A stretch of DNA of 64,000 bases from Opisthocomus hoazin (GCF_030867145.1 NC_134436.1:3844001-3908000), one strand, 5' to 3'. Shown: positions 1 to 11,334, counted from the first letter of the stretch. Program-made: numbers and translations. The notes: generated from the sequence alone by a model not told the origin.

Positions 1-515
1 GTTTGCCCAGTCTGGTACCCGGTTCGGTGGCCGGTACGGTGCCCGGTTTGGTGCTCGGTTGTTTGCCCGGTGCGGTGCCTGGCACGGTGCCCAGCCCGGT
101 GCCTGGTTGTTTGCCCAGTCTGGTACCCGGTTCAGTGCCCGGTTCAGCACCCGGTTCGGTGTCCAGTTCGGTGCCCGGTTCGGTGCCCGGTACGGTGCTC
201 GGTTTGGTGCTCGGTTGTTTGCTCGGTGCGGTGCCTGGATCAGTGCTCGGTTCAGTGCCCGGTCCGGTGCCCGGCACGGTGCCCAGCCCAGTGCCCGGTA
301 GTTTGCTCATCCTGGTACCCGGTCCGGTGCCCGGTTCGGTGCCCAGTACTGTGCCCGGTTTGGTGCTCGGTTGTTTGCCCGGTGCGGTGCCTGGATCAGT
401 GCCCGGTCCGGTGCCCGGCACGGTGCCCAGCCCGGTGCCCGGTAGTCTGCCCAGCCTGGTCCCCGGTTCGGGTCCCGGTTCAGGGCCCGGCGCGGAGCCC
501 GTCCTGGTGCCCGCC
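1..515 (+). repeat. 12-bp GC-rich minisatellite, truncated by the window edge
   Basis: Degenerate tandem copies of a 12-bp unit resembling GGTGCCCGGTTC run from base 1 to about 515. Longer motifs (the GTTTGCCCAGTCTGG type) recur at 1, 109, 301 and 445, with offsets of 108, 192 and 144, all multiples of 12. This indicates higher-order structure. Because 12 is divisible by 3, frames stay open. One plus-strand frame reads as a VPGx tetrapeptide repeat, resembling elastin-like sequence by composition only. I do not call it a gene, having seen no splice or start context. Confidence 0.9.
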
Positions 516-1060
516 CGCCCGCCGCTGCCGGCCCGGCGGTGCGGCTCCGCGGCGCGGCGCGGTCCAGGCCGGCTCTTCGGGGCAGCGCGGGCGGGCGGCG
601 CGCCAGGCGGGGTGTGCGGTGCCACCGGCGGGGCTCCCCGGGCCGCCGCCGCCGCCGCCTGACATTGGCTGGAAAGTGGAGCAGCGCGGCGGGGACGGTC
701 GATGCGGATCGATCGCGGCGCGGGCGGCACCGCGGCTCGGCACCCGGCACCCCGGCTCCCCCCCCCCCGGTCCCCCGGGTCCGCGTCGCCCCGGAGCCCG
801 CCGGGGGCTCCCCGCGTCCTGCCCCCTGCGCCCCCGCCGAAGGGGCCGCGCTGGCGGCGCGGGGGGGGAGCGAGAAGCCGCCCCGGGGGGGGATATGCAG
901 CCCCCGGGACTGCCGAGAGCCCAGCCCCGGGGATGTCCTGCCGGGCCCGGGAGGAGCCGCCGGGGGGGCTGGCGGGGGGCACACGGTCCCCCGGGACTCC
1001 GGCAGCCGGCAGCGAGTTTTGCTGGGGTGACGCTGCCCCGTCACCGTGCCCAGCGGGACA
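480..1060. promoter_or_regulatory. CpG-rich block beside the minisatellite
   Basis: Very GC- and CpG-rich single-copy sequence with a CCG-type run at about 640-660 and several G runs. It is island-like and could be a promoter or the edge of one. No transcript structure can be derived from the sequence. Confidence 0.45.
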
Positions 1061-4000
1061 CAGGCAGGACCAGCCCCGTACCCCAGCCCCAGCCTGGGCT
1101 GTCCCCTCGCCCTCCCAGGTCCTTCCTCCCACGTTTCGCTCGCGGTCTCTCCCTCCCCCGATTCCCGGAGCCGTTTCGGACGCGATGGCAGGATCCGGCC
1201 CTCCAGCTGGTCTCCTCCTATAACCCTGGGCCTGGAAGCTCCTTGCAGGTGTCTCCACCACCGGGTACAAAGAGCTCCACGAGCGGCCACCAGCGCTGGG
1301 ACAAGGATCGGAGCGGTTGTGCCCCCGCAGACCCCCACGCTCGCCCCATCCCTGCCAGCGCTGAGCATCTGCCATCCCCGGAGCTGGCAAGGGCTTTGCT
1401 CCGGCTGCTGCTTTCAGGCTGCTGCACAGGGGACGTTGCCCAGAGTTTCCTTCCTGGCGGCAGGGAAACCTTTTTTAATATAGGAAACCAAAGAGGCTGG
1501 CTCGCAATGCACATGCGCCACGGCCAGCGCAGCCCAGCTCGCCGCTCGCAGCCACCCGGGAGCGATGGCTGCGTCTCTGCCCTTTATCTTTCCCAGCCAG
1601 CACCGGATTTTCAGGGCCAGGGACACGGCAGCGGTGTAAAACGGCGGTGTTGGACATCACGGCAGCATCCCCCTGTCTGCCTCGGGGTAGGGGGATGCGT
1701 CGAAATCATGCGGTGTGGGATGACAGCTGTCCCCCAACGCTGGAGTGGGGAGAGCTACTTTTTCTGAGAGTGCCCTTAATTAATGGCAGAAGGAGATGGC
1801 GGGGTGGCTCAGCGGCGCTTACGAAGGGTTTTAGCCTGGGAGTTGGCAGTTCCCCGCGGACACCCGCTCCTCTGCCTGATCTGAAGTCACTGGGTGACGG
1901 CAGGACCAAAGTTTCACCAGGTTTTGCTCTTGTTTGTCAGTGATTTTAATAATAATGCTGAAGGATCCTCTTGCAGCAGGCACCCTGGGGAAGACTGATC
2001 ATCCGCGGGATGGGGGGGCATTTAAAATCAGGGGACTGAAAAGACTTGGCAAGAAAGAAAAAATTCTGCTGAATAAAATGATAAATCACGCTCCTGGGTT
2101 TGGTCTCCTTCGCTTTTTGCCCCCGTAGCATCAGCAGGTGGGCTGGGGAGGAGGTCATGCTGTATCTATGGCGCTTTGCATCAGGGGAAGCATAGGTCCA
2201 TCTTTCCCTAATTCTATTTTTTTAAAAAAGGAAAAGAAAAATTCCCTTATTTGGCAACTCCTGCATGAGTCAAGTTAGAATTTCACAGCTATTTAACACC
2301 TGGTTGCAGCTTTTGCAGCAGAACCGATGATGCTCCACGCTCTGTGCCCGCTTTGCGTCGCGGGGTTCTCGCCCCTTCCCGCAGCTGGGGGCGAGCCTTC
2401 TTTATTTCTCCTTTACTGGGGGGGTTAAGGCAGGAGGTGCTTTGTGTGACTTCGGCGAGGGGTTTCCCCTGCCTCTGCCCGGCAGCCTGAAGCCCCAGCT
2501 CTCCTCTTAGCTTGCACCCAGCGCTGCCGCTAACCGCGTCCAGCTGCCATTACGGTCGGGTGGGAATCGACTCAAGTCCTTAAACCCCAAGAGTTAATCA
2601 AAGTGCTTTGAATATGTAAATGCTGAGTATTGTTTATCATTGCCTAGAGCTGATACAGCAGTTTTCCTGCTCAAAGCCCCGTTCAGATGGTAGCTCATGA
2701 AAATTCACAACAGCCTCGCGAATAGGTGATGGGTATTATTACCCCCTGTCTTCCAAATGAGCAAACGGAGGAAGAGCCACCAAATGATGTTCCCCATGGC
2801 AGCAGGAATCCGCAAGGAAGGCCGGTGCGGTGCTCAGGAGGAGGTCGTGGTCTGCCCCGCCGGGTGTAAATCAGCGCTCTCCCCTCCACCGCTTGCTTCA
2901 TTTCCTCTGGCCTAACATTTGTCCCTCGCTGCCCAGCCTCCAGACGGCATTTGGTAATGCAGCCAGCGATGGCTGGGTGTGACGCTTGCTTAAATATACA
3001 CGCTGCAGGCTCTGGGCAGATAAATCTGCTCAGGCAAAATGCAATTTTCCATGAGGCTCTTCTGCAAGGCCTCCAGCAGCAAGCACTCTATAAATTAATA
3101 AAACAACGCGCTTGACCAGGAATGTATAGTGTATGCAGGGGTCCAGAGGAGCGAGGGCAAGCGAGAGGACCACACACCCCTCGAGGAGCCCGGTGCCTGC
3201 GGAGGTGGATCACTGCATCGGTGTTGGCAGGGCTCCTGGGGCACCTGCATCCTCGGCAGGCAGGGCAGGGGCAGGTAGCCCCAGGGCTGGCTCTCTGCCC
3301 TCGCCCTGGCAGTGGGCTGGCCTGGATGGAGGGGTGAAAACATGGGCCCACTCCATCACTCACCTCCCCCAGTAAGGGCACTGGTGCCTGCAGAGGGGAC
3401 TGTGGGGCTGGAGACCTCGGCTCACTTCAAACCGATCTGTATCACCAGGGTTTATCCATCAGTGCTTCCCACCAGGTTCCCACAGGTCAGCCCTTGACTC
3501 TGACACCTGGAAGAGCTTTTGCCATCAACCCGAGCTGGGTGCCTCTGCGGCTGAGAAGATGCCCCAGTTTTGGGTTCCCCTTGTGCAGGGCAGCCAACCC
3601 TGGAGGTCCAGGGCAGCCTCCTGCATCATAAGCCATGCCTGCAGCAAAGCTGCCAACCTCAGGGGAGGCTGGGGGACAGCTGGGAGCAGGACGTGTCTCA
3701 GCCAGCCAAATTTAATCCTCCTACGTTAGCAAGGCTTAAAATAGGCTCCCTGCAGCATCGATGAGGGTGGTGGAGTTGGCCTACTCCAGCCCTCCCAAGT
3801 ATTTTGGGGAAGCAGGGATGGCTGTGTTGCAGACAAGCACAGCTGGGAGAAACTGCGCCGTGCTGCTAGGGCGTCCTTTGCTGAAGCCATCCAGGGAATT
3901 AAACACATCTTGCGGCATCTTCACCCCTCCAACCTCCCACCAGTGCGGGCTCATCCTGTCAGGGTGCCACCTCCTCCCTTGCCATCCCTCCACAGCCCTC

Positions 4001-4323
4001 TCCCACTGTCTTCTGTGGTCAGAGGACTCCCACCCCAGCTCATTTTTCCCTGTACCTCACTGAGACGATTCCTTTAGGTCAAGCCCAGCTCACAGTTCGA
4101 TCTCATTCCACCCTTCACTGGATGCTGCCCCCAGGAGATGTAGTCCTGAGAAGTGGTTGCTCATGTCATGACCCAGCTATCAGCACTTCAGGACCTCTTG
4201 GGGGTAGCTGCCCCAGCGGACTGGCTCCTCCATGGGCAGAAGGCCATACAGATGGCATGAAGCAAGGAAGGTGTGGTGACACACTTGAGAAGTCAAGCTG
4301 GCAACTCTGAAGACATGAAGATA
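1061..4323. other. Intergenic stretch with AT-rich islets, no gene seen
   Basis: Mixed-composition DNA without credible exons. AT-rich islets at about 2020-2100, 2220-2330, 2575-2720 and 2955-3110 stand out from the GC-rich setting and are treated as possible regulatory elements. Short open frames here look like chance. Confidence 0.5.
2590..2660. promoter_or_regulatory. Candidate enhancer islet with TCF/LEF-like, octamer-like and forkhead-like words
   Basis: AATCAAAG (2596-2603) and GCTTTGAA (2605-2612) form an inverted pair of TCF/LEF-like sites. ATGTAAAT (2614-2621) and TGTTTATC (2631-2638) follow closely. Their density in a GC-rich neighbourhood suggests a regulatory element. Function is inferred from motifs only. 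Confidence 0.35.
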
Positions 4324-4776
4324 TGACCAGGGCTACAAGGATGATGAGGGGACTGGAGCATCTCTCCTACGAGGAGAGGCTGAGGGAGCTGGGCTTGTTC
4401 AGCCTGAAGAAGAGAAGGCTGAGAGGGGACCTAATAAATGCTTATAAATATCTGAAGGGTGGGTGTCAGGAGGATGGGGCCAAGCTCTTTTCAGTGGTGC
4501 CCAGTGACAGGACAAGGGGCAATGGGCACAAACTGAGGCACAGGAAGTTCCGTCTGAACATGAGGAAGAATTTCTTCCCTCTGAGGGTGACAGAGCACTG
4601 GAACAGTCTGCCCAGGGAGGTTGTGGAGTCTCCTTCTCTGGAGATAATCAAGACCCACCTGGACAAGGTCCTGTGCAGCCTGCTCTGGGTGACCCTGCTT
4701 CGGCAGGAGGGTTGGACTAGATGACCCACAGAGGTCCCTTCCAACCCCGACCATTCTGTGATTCTGTGATTCTGTG
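4324..4776 (+). mobile_element. CR1 LINE 3' fragment with ATTCTGTG tail
   Basis: A 5'-truncated 3' end of a chicken-repeat-1 retrotransposon in plus orientation. Diagnostic stretches include the GAGGCTGAGGGAGCTGGG type, the TATAAATATCTGAAGG type and TTGGACTAGATGACC. It ends in three perfect ATTCTGTG units (4753-4776), the typical CR1 terminus. An open frame of 133 codons crosses it but lacks the reverse transcriptase domain, so it cannot move on its own. Confidence 0.95.
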
Positions 4777-7700
4777 ACCAAGTGGTCATCTTGTAGTGGG
4801 ACTCTCTCCGTGTCCCAAGTACGCTGGATGTCTTCTCAGTAGTGGATGTCTTCTCAACACAAAGTGCAAGCCCACAGGCCACTGAGGGACCAGCTCCACC
4901 TTTCGAGCACCATCTCACTGTAAGGAGCACCAGGACTTCCCTGGGCTTCTGGCTTTGCTTCCAAGGCAGCCAAAGAGGTGCTCCTTGGACAGAGCTGAGC
5001 TCTTGTGGTCAGCAGCAAGCTGGCTGTGCTTCCTCACGGGTACTCCTGTCCCCTTGCAAATCGGTATTGGCACTCACGAGGCAATGGAGGAGACTATCAC
5101 TGGCCATCACCTGCAATCAGAGGAACGAATGGTGCTGAACAGGAGGGGAAGGATGGATAGGTGGGTGTAAGTGGATGTGTAAAAGAACAGATCCAGATTA
5201 GCAACGTGCCCCCCCACCCAGGGCCATAAACATATGATCCCAGCATGTACCCAATGGTATGAAAGAGATCTCCCACTGCAGCCCTGCAGAGCTGCAGCTC
5301 TGCCCCGCCGCCCCCCGAGCCACAGGGCCCGTCAGGAGTCAGGATCCAAGCCCAGAAGGTCTGAAGGTGCTGGAGTGGGAGCCAGTTCCCTAGGGCAGGT
5401 CGCAGCACCTCCCTGGGCAGGGCAGGACGATGTCTCCAGCACAAAGGGCTCCTGCCTGCCCCTCGTCCCTCAGGACCCCACCCTGGGCTGTGGAGGGGTG
5501 CTGGGGCTTAGTCTGTGTGTTGGTGGCTCCCAGGGACCAAGCTTCAGTGGGGTTTGTGGGCTACTGGGAGAGTCCTGCTGGTAGCCTGGCGGCTGCGTTG
5601 GCAATGCAATGGTCACCGGTGGAGCTGGGTCACTGGAGCTGGATCCAGCCCCAGTGGCTCTGCCTGCCTCCTGCCCAGCTCCCTGCCTGGACACTGGCTC
5701 TCCACCCCCTCCCGGGCCAGAGGCAGGGGCTCCCCTCAGGCTCTGCCCTCCCCGCTTTGCCCCTCTGCTGCCTTCCCACGGCAGCCAGAGCCTGGGGATT
5801 TAGAGAAGCCGTTTTCTCGTTTCTCCTTCCTCTGTGCAGGCTCTCTGTGGGCCCACGCACCAGATGGGCCCCCCACCATGCTACTCCCACCGCCCCTGCT
5901 GTGCTCCTGCCTGCACAGCCGGCGTGGCTGCCTGCCGCCTTCCTGCCTTCACCTGGCGCGGCCGAGCCGTGCTCGGGAAGGCAGCAAGCACAGAAGAGGC
6001 AGGAGAAGCCCCGTCTCCCTTTTTGATCTCTGCCAGGCTCCAGAGCTGGTCTCCACCTACCTGGTGGAGCCCCCCGTGAGCTGCCCCTCTTCCCAGTGAA
6101 CCACCACCACTGCTGTGGGCGTCCTCTCCGGGGCATCCCTGCCTCGTCTGAGCCCCCCTTCCCCAGGCTTTCCCTTGGCTCCTTGCAGGAGCAAAACTTC
6201 CTCAGGAAGCAGTGCCGGGGCAGGTCCCCATGTTCTCCTGAGCTTTGCTGGGCTACCCCAGCCAGCTGAGCAGCGAGCTGGCAGCATTACGGGGTTGCTT
6301 CCCAGCCAGTGGACACCCCAGTGTTTGCCACTTTGCAAGGCTTTGCTTTTTCCTCCAAATCCCCAAAGGAGGCTTCTTGACCACTAAACATGTTGCCCAC
6401 ACCCAACCACATTGCACCTCCTCACGTGTGCGTCCATCGCTGCCAGGTTGCTGCGGGTCCTGCAGCTGGGACCTGCCTATGCCGCTCTGTCTGCCCGGTG
6501 TCGCTGCGTGGATGTGGCTGGCTCTAAAGGAAAATTAAAAACCCAATAAAAACCTCTGATTGTGCATATACATATGGGGAGGAAGGGTTTTACTGCTGAG
6601 AAGCGGCAGCACGTCCGTTGTTCGAGCCGGCAGGGATGGCTAGCAGGCAGCCAGGCTGAGCACCACGCCAAGAGGTGTCAGGTCTGCTCCTCACCAACTG
6701 CACAGCATCCGTGGTGTCTGTTCATCCGTCCCTCCTCCGGCCCCCTGCCCCGGCCCCATGGGGCTCCCTTTCTCATGGACCTGAAGGCCATTATCAGGGG
6801 ATGAGGGAGGAAAAGGAGTCTGCAGGAGCTAGAAAAAATTGTTGAGGGAAGCCAAGGGATGCAGGCGCTCCTCAAACCATGAAGAAAAGGAGAAGGGCAA
6901 AGGTTTCCCCCTAGCAGCAATAAGGAAGAGGTGATCGGGGCATTAGTGCATTGCTAAGGAGAACCTGTGATGGTGGATATCCACATTTGTGTTCAGAAAC
7001 CCCACTGGGACAGGACAGTCACTATCCCAGGACAATGACAAAACGTCCCCACAGGCACCAGGAAGACTTGGTCTGGCGATGGGTAACAGAATATCGGGAG
7101 AGCTTGGGCTCTCACAGGTGCCTTGAAATCCATTGAATACTGATGGCACAGGAAAAAAACGAGTATTTTTCTGGTATTATTACAGGAGGGTGTGGGACAG
7201 CCTCTTTTGCAACCTTGCTAAATGTAAAGTCGGAGGATGCCCGGGGCCCTGTTCAGTCAAGAAGAGAAAGAGGGCTGCGTGGTTTATGCTGGTCCAAAGA
7301 CACAAACTAGGCCTTGTCCAGCGCCGAGGAAATCACGTTCTGTCAGAGCCGATGCGAGGGCTGGTAGCAGCAAGATTGTTGCCAGGACAGGCTTCCGCAA
7401 GACTTCCTCTCTCATGGCCCTTCGTTAGAGAATTAGGACGTAACGAGACGAATGCAGCGGAGAGGAAACGAATGCCAGGGGAGCCGCCGCTGAGGACGTT
7501 TCGGGGGCTCTGCCCTGGCCGTGTTTACTCTTGTTAGGGAGGTGGAAGGAAACGCAGGCAGACTCTGGCGGGCGACCCATGGCTTGGGGGAAAGTGTGAC
7601 AGCGCAGATGCTCGGAACAGCCCTGCGCCCCAGGGACGGTGCCCAACCAAGGGGACACCAGGCTGCCCAACAGGCCAAGACGGCCCCAGCCGGGGAGGGG

Positions 7701-9253
7701 CTGAGCCATGAGGCTGGTGGTGGGGAAGGGGGGGGGATCATGGAGCTGGGCATGCAGTGGCAGCTGGGACTCTCGGGCTTGTGGTCTCCACACCAGCATG
7801 ATGGAGGGTTGACCAAAGAGGTGACAGGCTTGGCACGGGGCGTCGGGTGAGTGCCACGGGCTTAGACCCGCACGGGGCCATCTCCAGCCTCAGCGCGGGC
7901 AGGGGAACAGAGCCATCCCACCCACGGGCACCCACAGGAGTGGTGGGGCTGAGCCCCGAAGAGGATGGGCTGGAGCCCGTGTAGGTTGCTCAGAACCCCC
8001 TGCCTGGCCTCACAGCTGCCCTCCCACCCCAGCCGGCTGGAGGGGGGCTGCAGGAGGTTGCTCTATCCAAGCCCCCAGGGACAGCCTGGCCTCTGCCCTT
8101 CTGGGCTCCAGCCTGAATGTGGCCCAGCTGCATGCCAGCTCCGGCTCAAGTGTGCTGGCAACCGGCTGGGGAAAAGGCTGGAACAGCCACAGCGACTCTC
8201 CCGGGGGGGACTCTGGCCTCGCTGCACCCCTTCTCCTGGGATCGGGGAGGCTGAATCCCCCCATGACACTCCTCCAGCCCTGTCTCCGTTGCTCCAGGCC
8301 CTGCTGGTCTTTCCAAGCCGAGCAAGAGGAAATGCCTGCCCTGCAAACCCGGCTCTCCGTGTCCTCCCCAGGCAGGGAGAGGACGGGCGGCAGGGACACC
8401 GCTTTCAGTCCTTCGCTATTTTTAATTGCTCTTTCCCAGAAAGGCTGGTGTAGGCTTCGAAAGCTGCTTCCAGCTGGGAGTTTGGAAAGCTGGTTCCAGT
8501 TAGGCGCCCGGCACTCGCCGCGCTCCAAGCTGTTATTTTTAGAAGCTCTGAAAGCCACGGCCCCTCTCCCCGGGCTGCCGCTCGGCTCCGGCCACAGCTC
8601 ACCGTATCCAGCACCTCTCCGGACCCTCGTCTGGGGATGTCTCGGCAGCATGATTTTATGACTGCCTTTTTTCTGGAACATTTTGGCGGAGGGGACTTTC
8701 ATCTCCCCACGTCAAGCTGTGCAGCCAGGAAGACCAAAGGCGGAGGATGTGAGCAGTGGTCATCCCTGAAGGGCTGGGGCACGGAGCAACGTCTTCTGGT
8801 TTTAATTAAAAACCATCCGCTGGCAAAGTCTGAAGGCGTGAGTGGTGCCTGGGCCAGGACAGGGCCAGCAGGGAACAGCTCCAGGGGGAGCGACCGACAG
8901 CAGGGCTGCCAGCCGCCTGCGGTGCTGCCAGGGCCTCCTGCCCCACGCCTGGCTCCTGCCCCACGCCTGGGCTCTGTCCTTGCCCCTTCCTCTGCTCCCT
9001 CCTGCCTTGTTCTCTCTCCTTAGGGACCCCCCAGAGCCACTGCTCCGCCATCCCCTCGTCATCCATTCGACGGCCATGCCACCATGGGGAGCCCTCCCCA
9101 TGCCCAGCCTCACTGAGGTGCCCCTGGGCTTCCCAGCTCTGGGGGGCAGAGACCGGGTGTGCCTCTTGGCTGCCCAGCCCCAGGCAGGGCTCCCACCCTG
9201 CCCCCAGAGCAGGACACCCCAAGGGACCACCTGCTCCCAGCCGCCTGCCATGG
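4777..9253. other. GC-rich intergenic stretch, no gene seen
   Basis: No exon or transposon was recognised. Several overlapping open frames of 100-230 codons occur on both strands, as expected from GC content. An AT-rich patch at 8395-8815 contains TTTTTAATTGC, TTCCAGCTGGGA and a near-palindrome around TTAATTAA, and may be regulatory. Confidence 0.5.
8797..8815. promoter_or_regulatory. Near-palindrome around a TTAATTAA core
   Basis: TGGTTTTAATTAAAAACCA is a 19-bp near-perfect inverted repeat with the TAATTA core bound by many homeodomain proteins. It lies in an otherwise GC-rich region. Confidence 0.3.
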
Positions 9254-9535
9254 TCCCCAGCCCTTTGCCGTGGGCCCTGTCCCCACACTGTGACCCCACC
9301 CCTTTGCCGTGAGTCTCGTCCCATCGCTGTGACCCCCCCCCAACACTCTCCTATGAGGCTCATCCTGTCACCATGACCCCCAACCCTCTGCTGTGGGACT
9401 CCTATCGATGTGACACACCCCCCCTAAACCTCTTCCATGAGGTTCATCCCATCACCATGACCCCCAACGCTCTTCTGTAGGGCTCACCCCTCTGCCACAA
9501 CCCCCAGCCCTCTGGTGTGGGGCTCCACCATCCAC
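9254..9535 (+). repeat. Degenerate minisatellite, unit about 39-46 bp
   Basis: About seven imperfect copies of a motif resembling ACCCCCAACCCTCTGCTGTG, each continuing with a GGCTCATCCCATCACCATG-like half. Copy length varies. It explains the repetitive glycine-rich frames on the minus strand. Confidence 0.7.
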
Positions 9536-9894
9536 TCTGCACACCCCACCCCCCGCCCCAGAGGCAGGCTCACTTCACACTGGCAGAGATTTTTATCCCC
9601 ACAGCATGAACCCCCCCCCCCGAGACTGGCTCAGCGTCTCCTCGCAATAGCCCCCTCTAATCAGCTATATTATCTTCGACCCCATTATTCACGCGCTCGC
9701 TGCTGTCGGCCTTCCCAGCCCCGCTGCCCCCCACTCTGCCCCGGCGTGGGGGCTCATCCCACCTCCCCCCACCTCCCGCAGCAGCCTCCTCCATCCTTCC
9801 TCCAGCCTGACCGTCCCCCCCGGCTGGCACTCGGCACCCCTGCTCGCCGAGCCGCGGCCAGTCGGCTTTGCCCGCGTTTCATCTTCAGCCTCCC

Positions 9895-10095
9895 CCTAGG
9901 ATTCCTAAATCTGATAACAGAGAGGGGGGGTGCTGCTTTCAAAGGAGCAGGGCTGACCTTTGCCGCTGCAATGAGAGCCGCATGGAGGAAAAAATTGGCT
10001 GCGGTGAGAGAGAGGGAGCGAGCGAGTCGCTGTGGTTTTACAATCCCTAAATAACGCCGGGAGCGGAGCTGTAAACACATGGCGGTATTGCCTGA
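9895..10095. promoter_or_regulatory. Candidate regulatory patch with RUNX-like and forkhead-like sites
   Basis: TGTGGTTT (10031-10038) resembles a RUNX site and TGTAAACA (10070-10077) is a perfect forkhead consensus. TCTGATAACA at about 9910 is GATA-like. The patch is moderately AT-rich inside CpG-rich sequence. Function is inferred. Confidence 0.3.
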
Positions 10096-10190
10096 GCGTG
10101 TCCGTGCCCCCCCCGCTCCCCCCCGCTTGAAACCTGGCTTGGAAAATACTACGACCTTAAGGAAAAAAAAGACAAGAAAACAGCTTTCTC

Positions 10191-10207
10191 AAAAAAAAAA
10201 AAAAAAA

Positions 10208-10248
<41 letters not shown>

Positions 10249-10250
10249 AA
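10191..10250 (+). repeat. A17 run followed by a GAAA microsatellite
   Basis: Seventeen A residues (10191-10207), a short GAA linker, then ten perfect GAAA units (10211-10250). It probably arose from a poly-A tract, but no retroposon body was identified next to it. Confidence 0.95.
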
Positions 10251-10861
10251 TCTCCTGAATTATTTAGCAAAAGGTTCCGATATGAGAGCTAATTCTGCCG
10301 GCAGACACCGGCTGCCGGAGGCTGGCGTTGGGAGATGGCTATCGGCGAGGGCTGACGTGGCGGGCGCTGGTGGTGGGAGTCGGGTGGTCCCAGCAGTGGG
10401 ACCCACCAGTGCCGCAGCAGTTAGGGAAGAGCTGGAGTCCCTGCCTGATTTTCACCCTGGCTGCTGGGTTCTTCACGTCCCCTCTCGCTGCTGGCTGGCC
10501 ACGGCAGAGGACAGAGCCGCCTCACCCAGCAGAAGGAGAGATGTTCACAACGCAGCCCCTCTCCTCCGCTCACGCACCCCTGCGATGCACAGACCCGGAG
10601 AACAAAATCCCGTCGAGGAGAGCTGCCGGGCGGTACAGCCGCGCTTCTCCATCGCCAGCAAAGAGGCACAGCCCGCATGCTCCTTCCTCCAGCAGCCCCA
10701 GCCCCAGATGGGCATCCCGAAAGGTCACATCTGCCCCGCCAAAGCCCCACCGCTGGCTCCCCTGCAGCGTCCCAGCAGCCAGGGAGGAGCCACCCCTTTC
10801 CCTCTCACCTGTTTCTTCCCAATTTTTTTTTTTCGGAAGCAACTAACACTTTTCTTTGAAG

Positions 10862-11110
10862 AGCAACAGATGAGCGAGACCCTCCCAGTGCCTTTTATGA
10901 TGTTAAATTTATTGCCTTGCTTCGCAATTGCCTTTTTAATGATGAACACTCCCGCAGCTTTAATGCGTCTCGAGTGCTGGCATTAAAAAAAGAAGCGGAG
11001 GGGACACGTTGTCTCCAGTCTTCTGGAGGAGAATGAACTCCAGCCCATTTCCTGGTCGTTGCACAAAGTTTTGCCAAACAGATCATGCATTTTATAATTT
11101 CGAGGCGGCG
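10862..11110. promoter_or_regulatory. Candidate conserved non-coding element
   Basis: This 250-bp AT-rich islet has several homeodomain-type TAAT cores (for example 10937-10940 and 10961-10964), a CGCAATTG word and TTTATAATTT. It differs sharply in composition from the DNA on both sides and has no repeat signature. Confidence 0.35.
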
Positions 11111-11171
11111 CAGTGCTCTGTTTGGTAAGGGAGGCCCTCTGCTGGCACTGGGCTGGCCGGGGAGCCCGCCC

Positions 11172-11334
11172 GGAGAGCCGCCTGGGAAACCACCAAGGAG
11201 ACACCAAGCCTCCAGAGACGCTCCAGAAAGTGGTACCAGGAGAGCCGAGCCTGGAGAGTCACCTGGGAAACCACCAAGGAGACACCAAGCCTCCAGAGAC
11301 ACTCCAGAAAGTGGTACCTGGAGGGTCGAGCCTG
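11172..11334 (+). repeat. 81-bp tandem duplication
   Basis: Two nearly identical copies of an 81-bp unit containing CCTGGGAAACCACCAAGGAG (at 181 and 262 past 11,000) and GCTCCAGAAAGTGGTACC. The period is 27 codons, so the frame is maintained and an open frame reads through. The copies differ at only a few positions, suggesting recent duplication. Confidence 0.9.

Larger units (their letters stand above)
9536..11150. other. Intergenic stretch with two candidate conserved elements and a microsatellite
   Basis: No gene was recognised. AT-rich patches at 9650-9700, 9895-10095 and 10862-11110 interrupt GC-rich DNA. An A17 run and a GAAA array lie at 10191-10250. Confidence 0.5.

Noticed and set aside
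70..1767. 565-codon open frame on the plus strand and a 353-codon frame on the minus strand at the left end
   Set aside because: The first third is the 12-bp minisatellite and the rest is CpG-rich. No domain is recognisable and both strands are open at once.
4323..4724. 133-codon open frame as a host gene
   Set aside because: It lies entirely in the 3' end of a CR1 retrotransposon.
8010..8702. 230-codon minus-strand open frame
   Set aside because: No recognisable domain, other frames open across the same bases, and no splice or promoter context.
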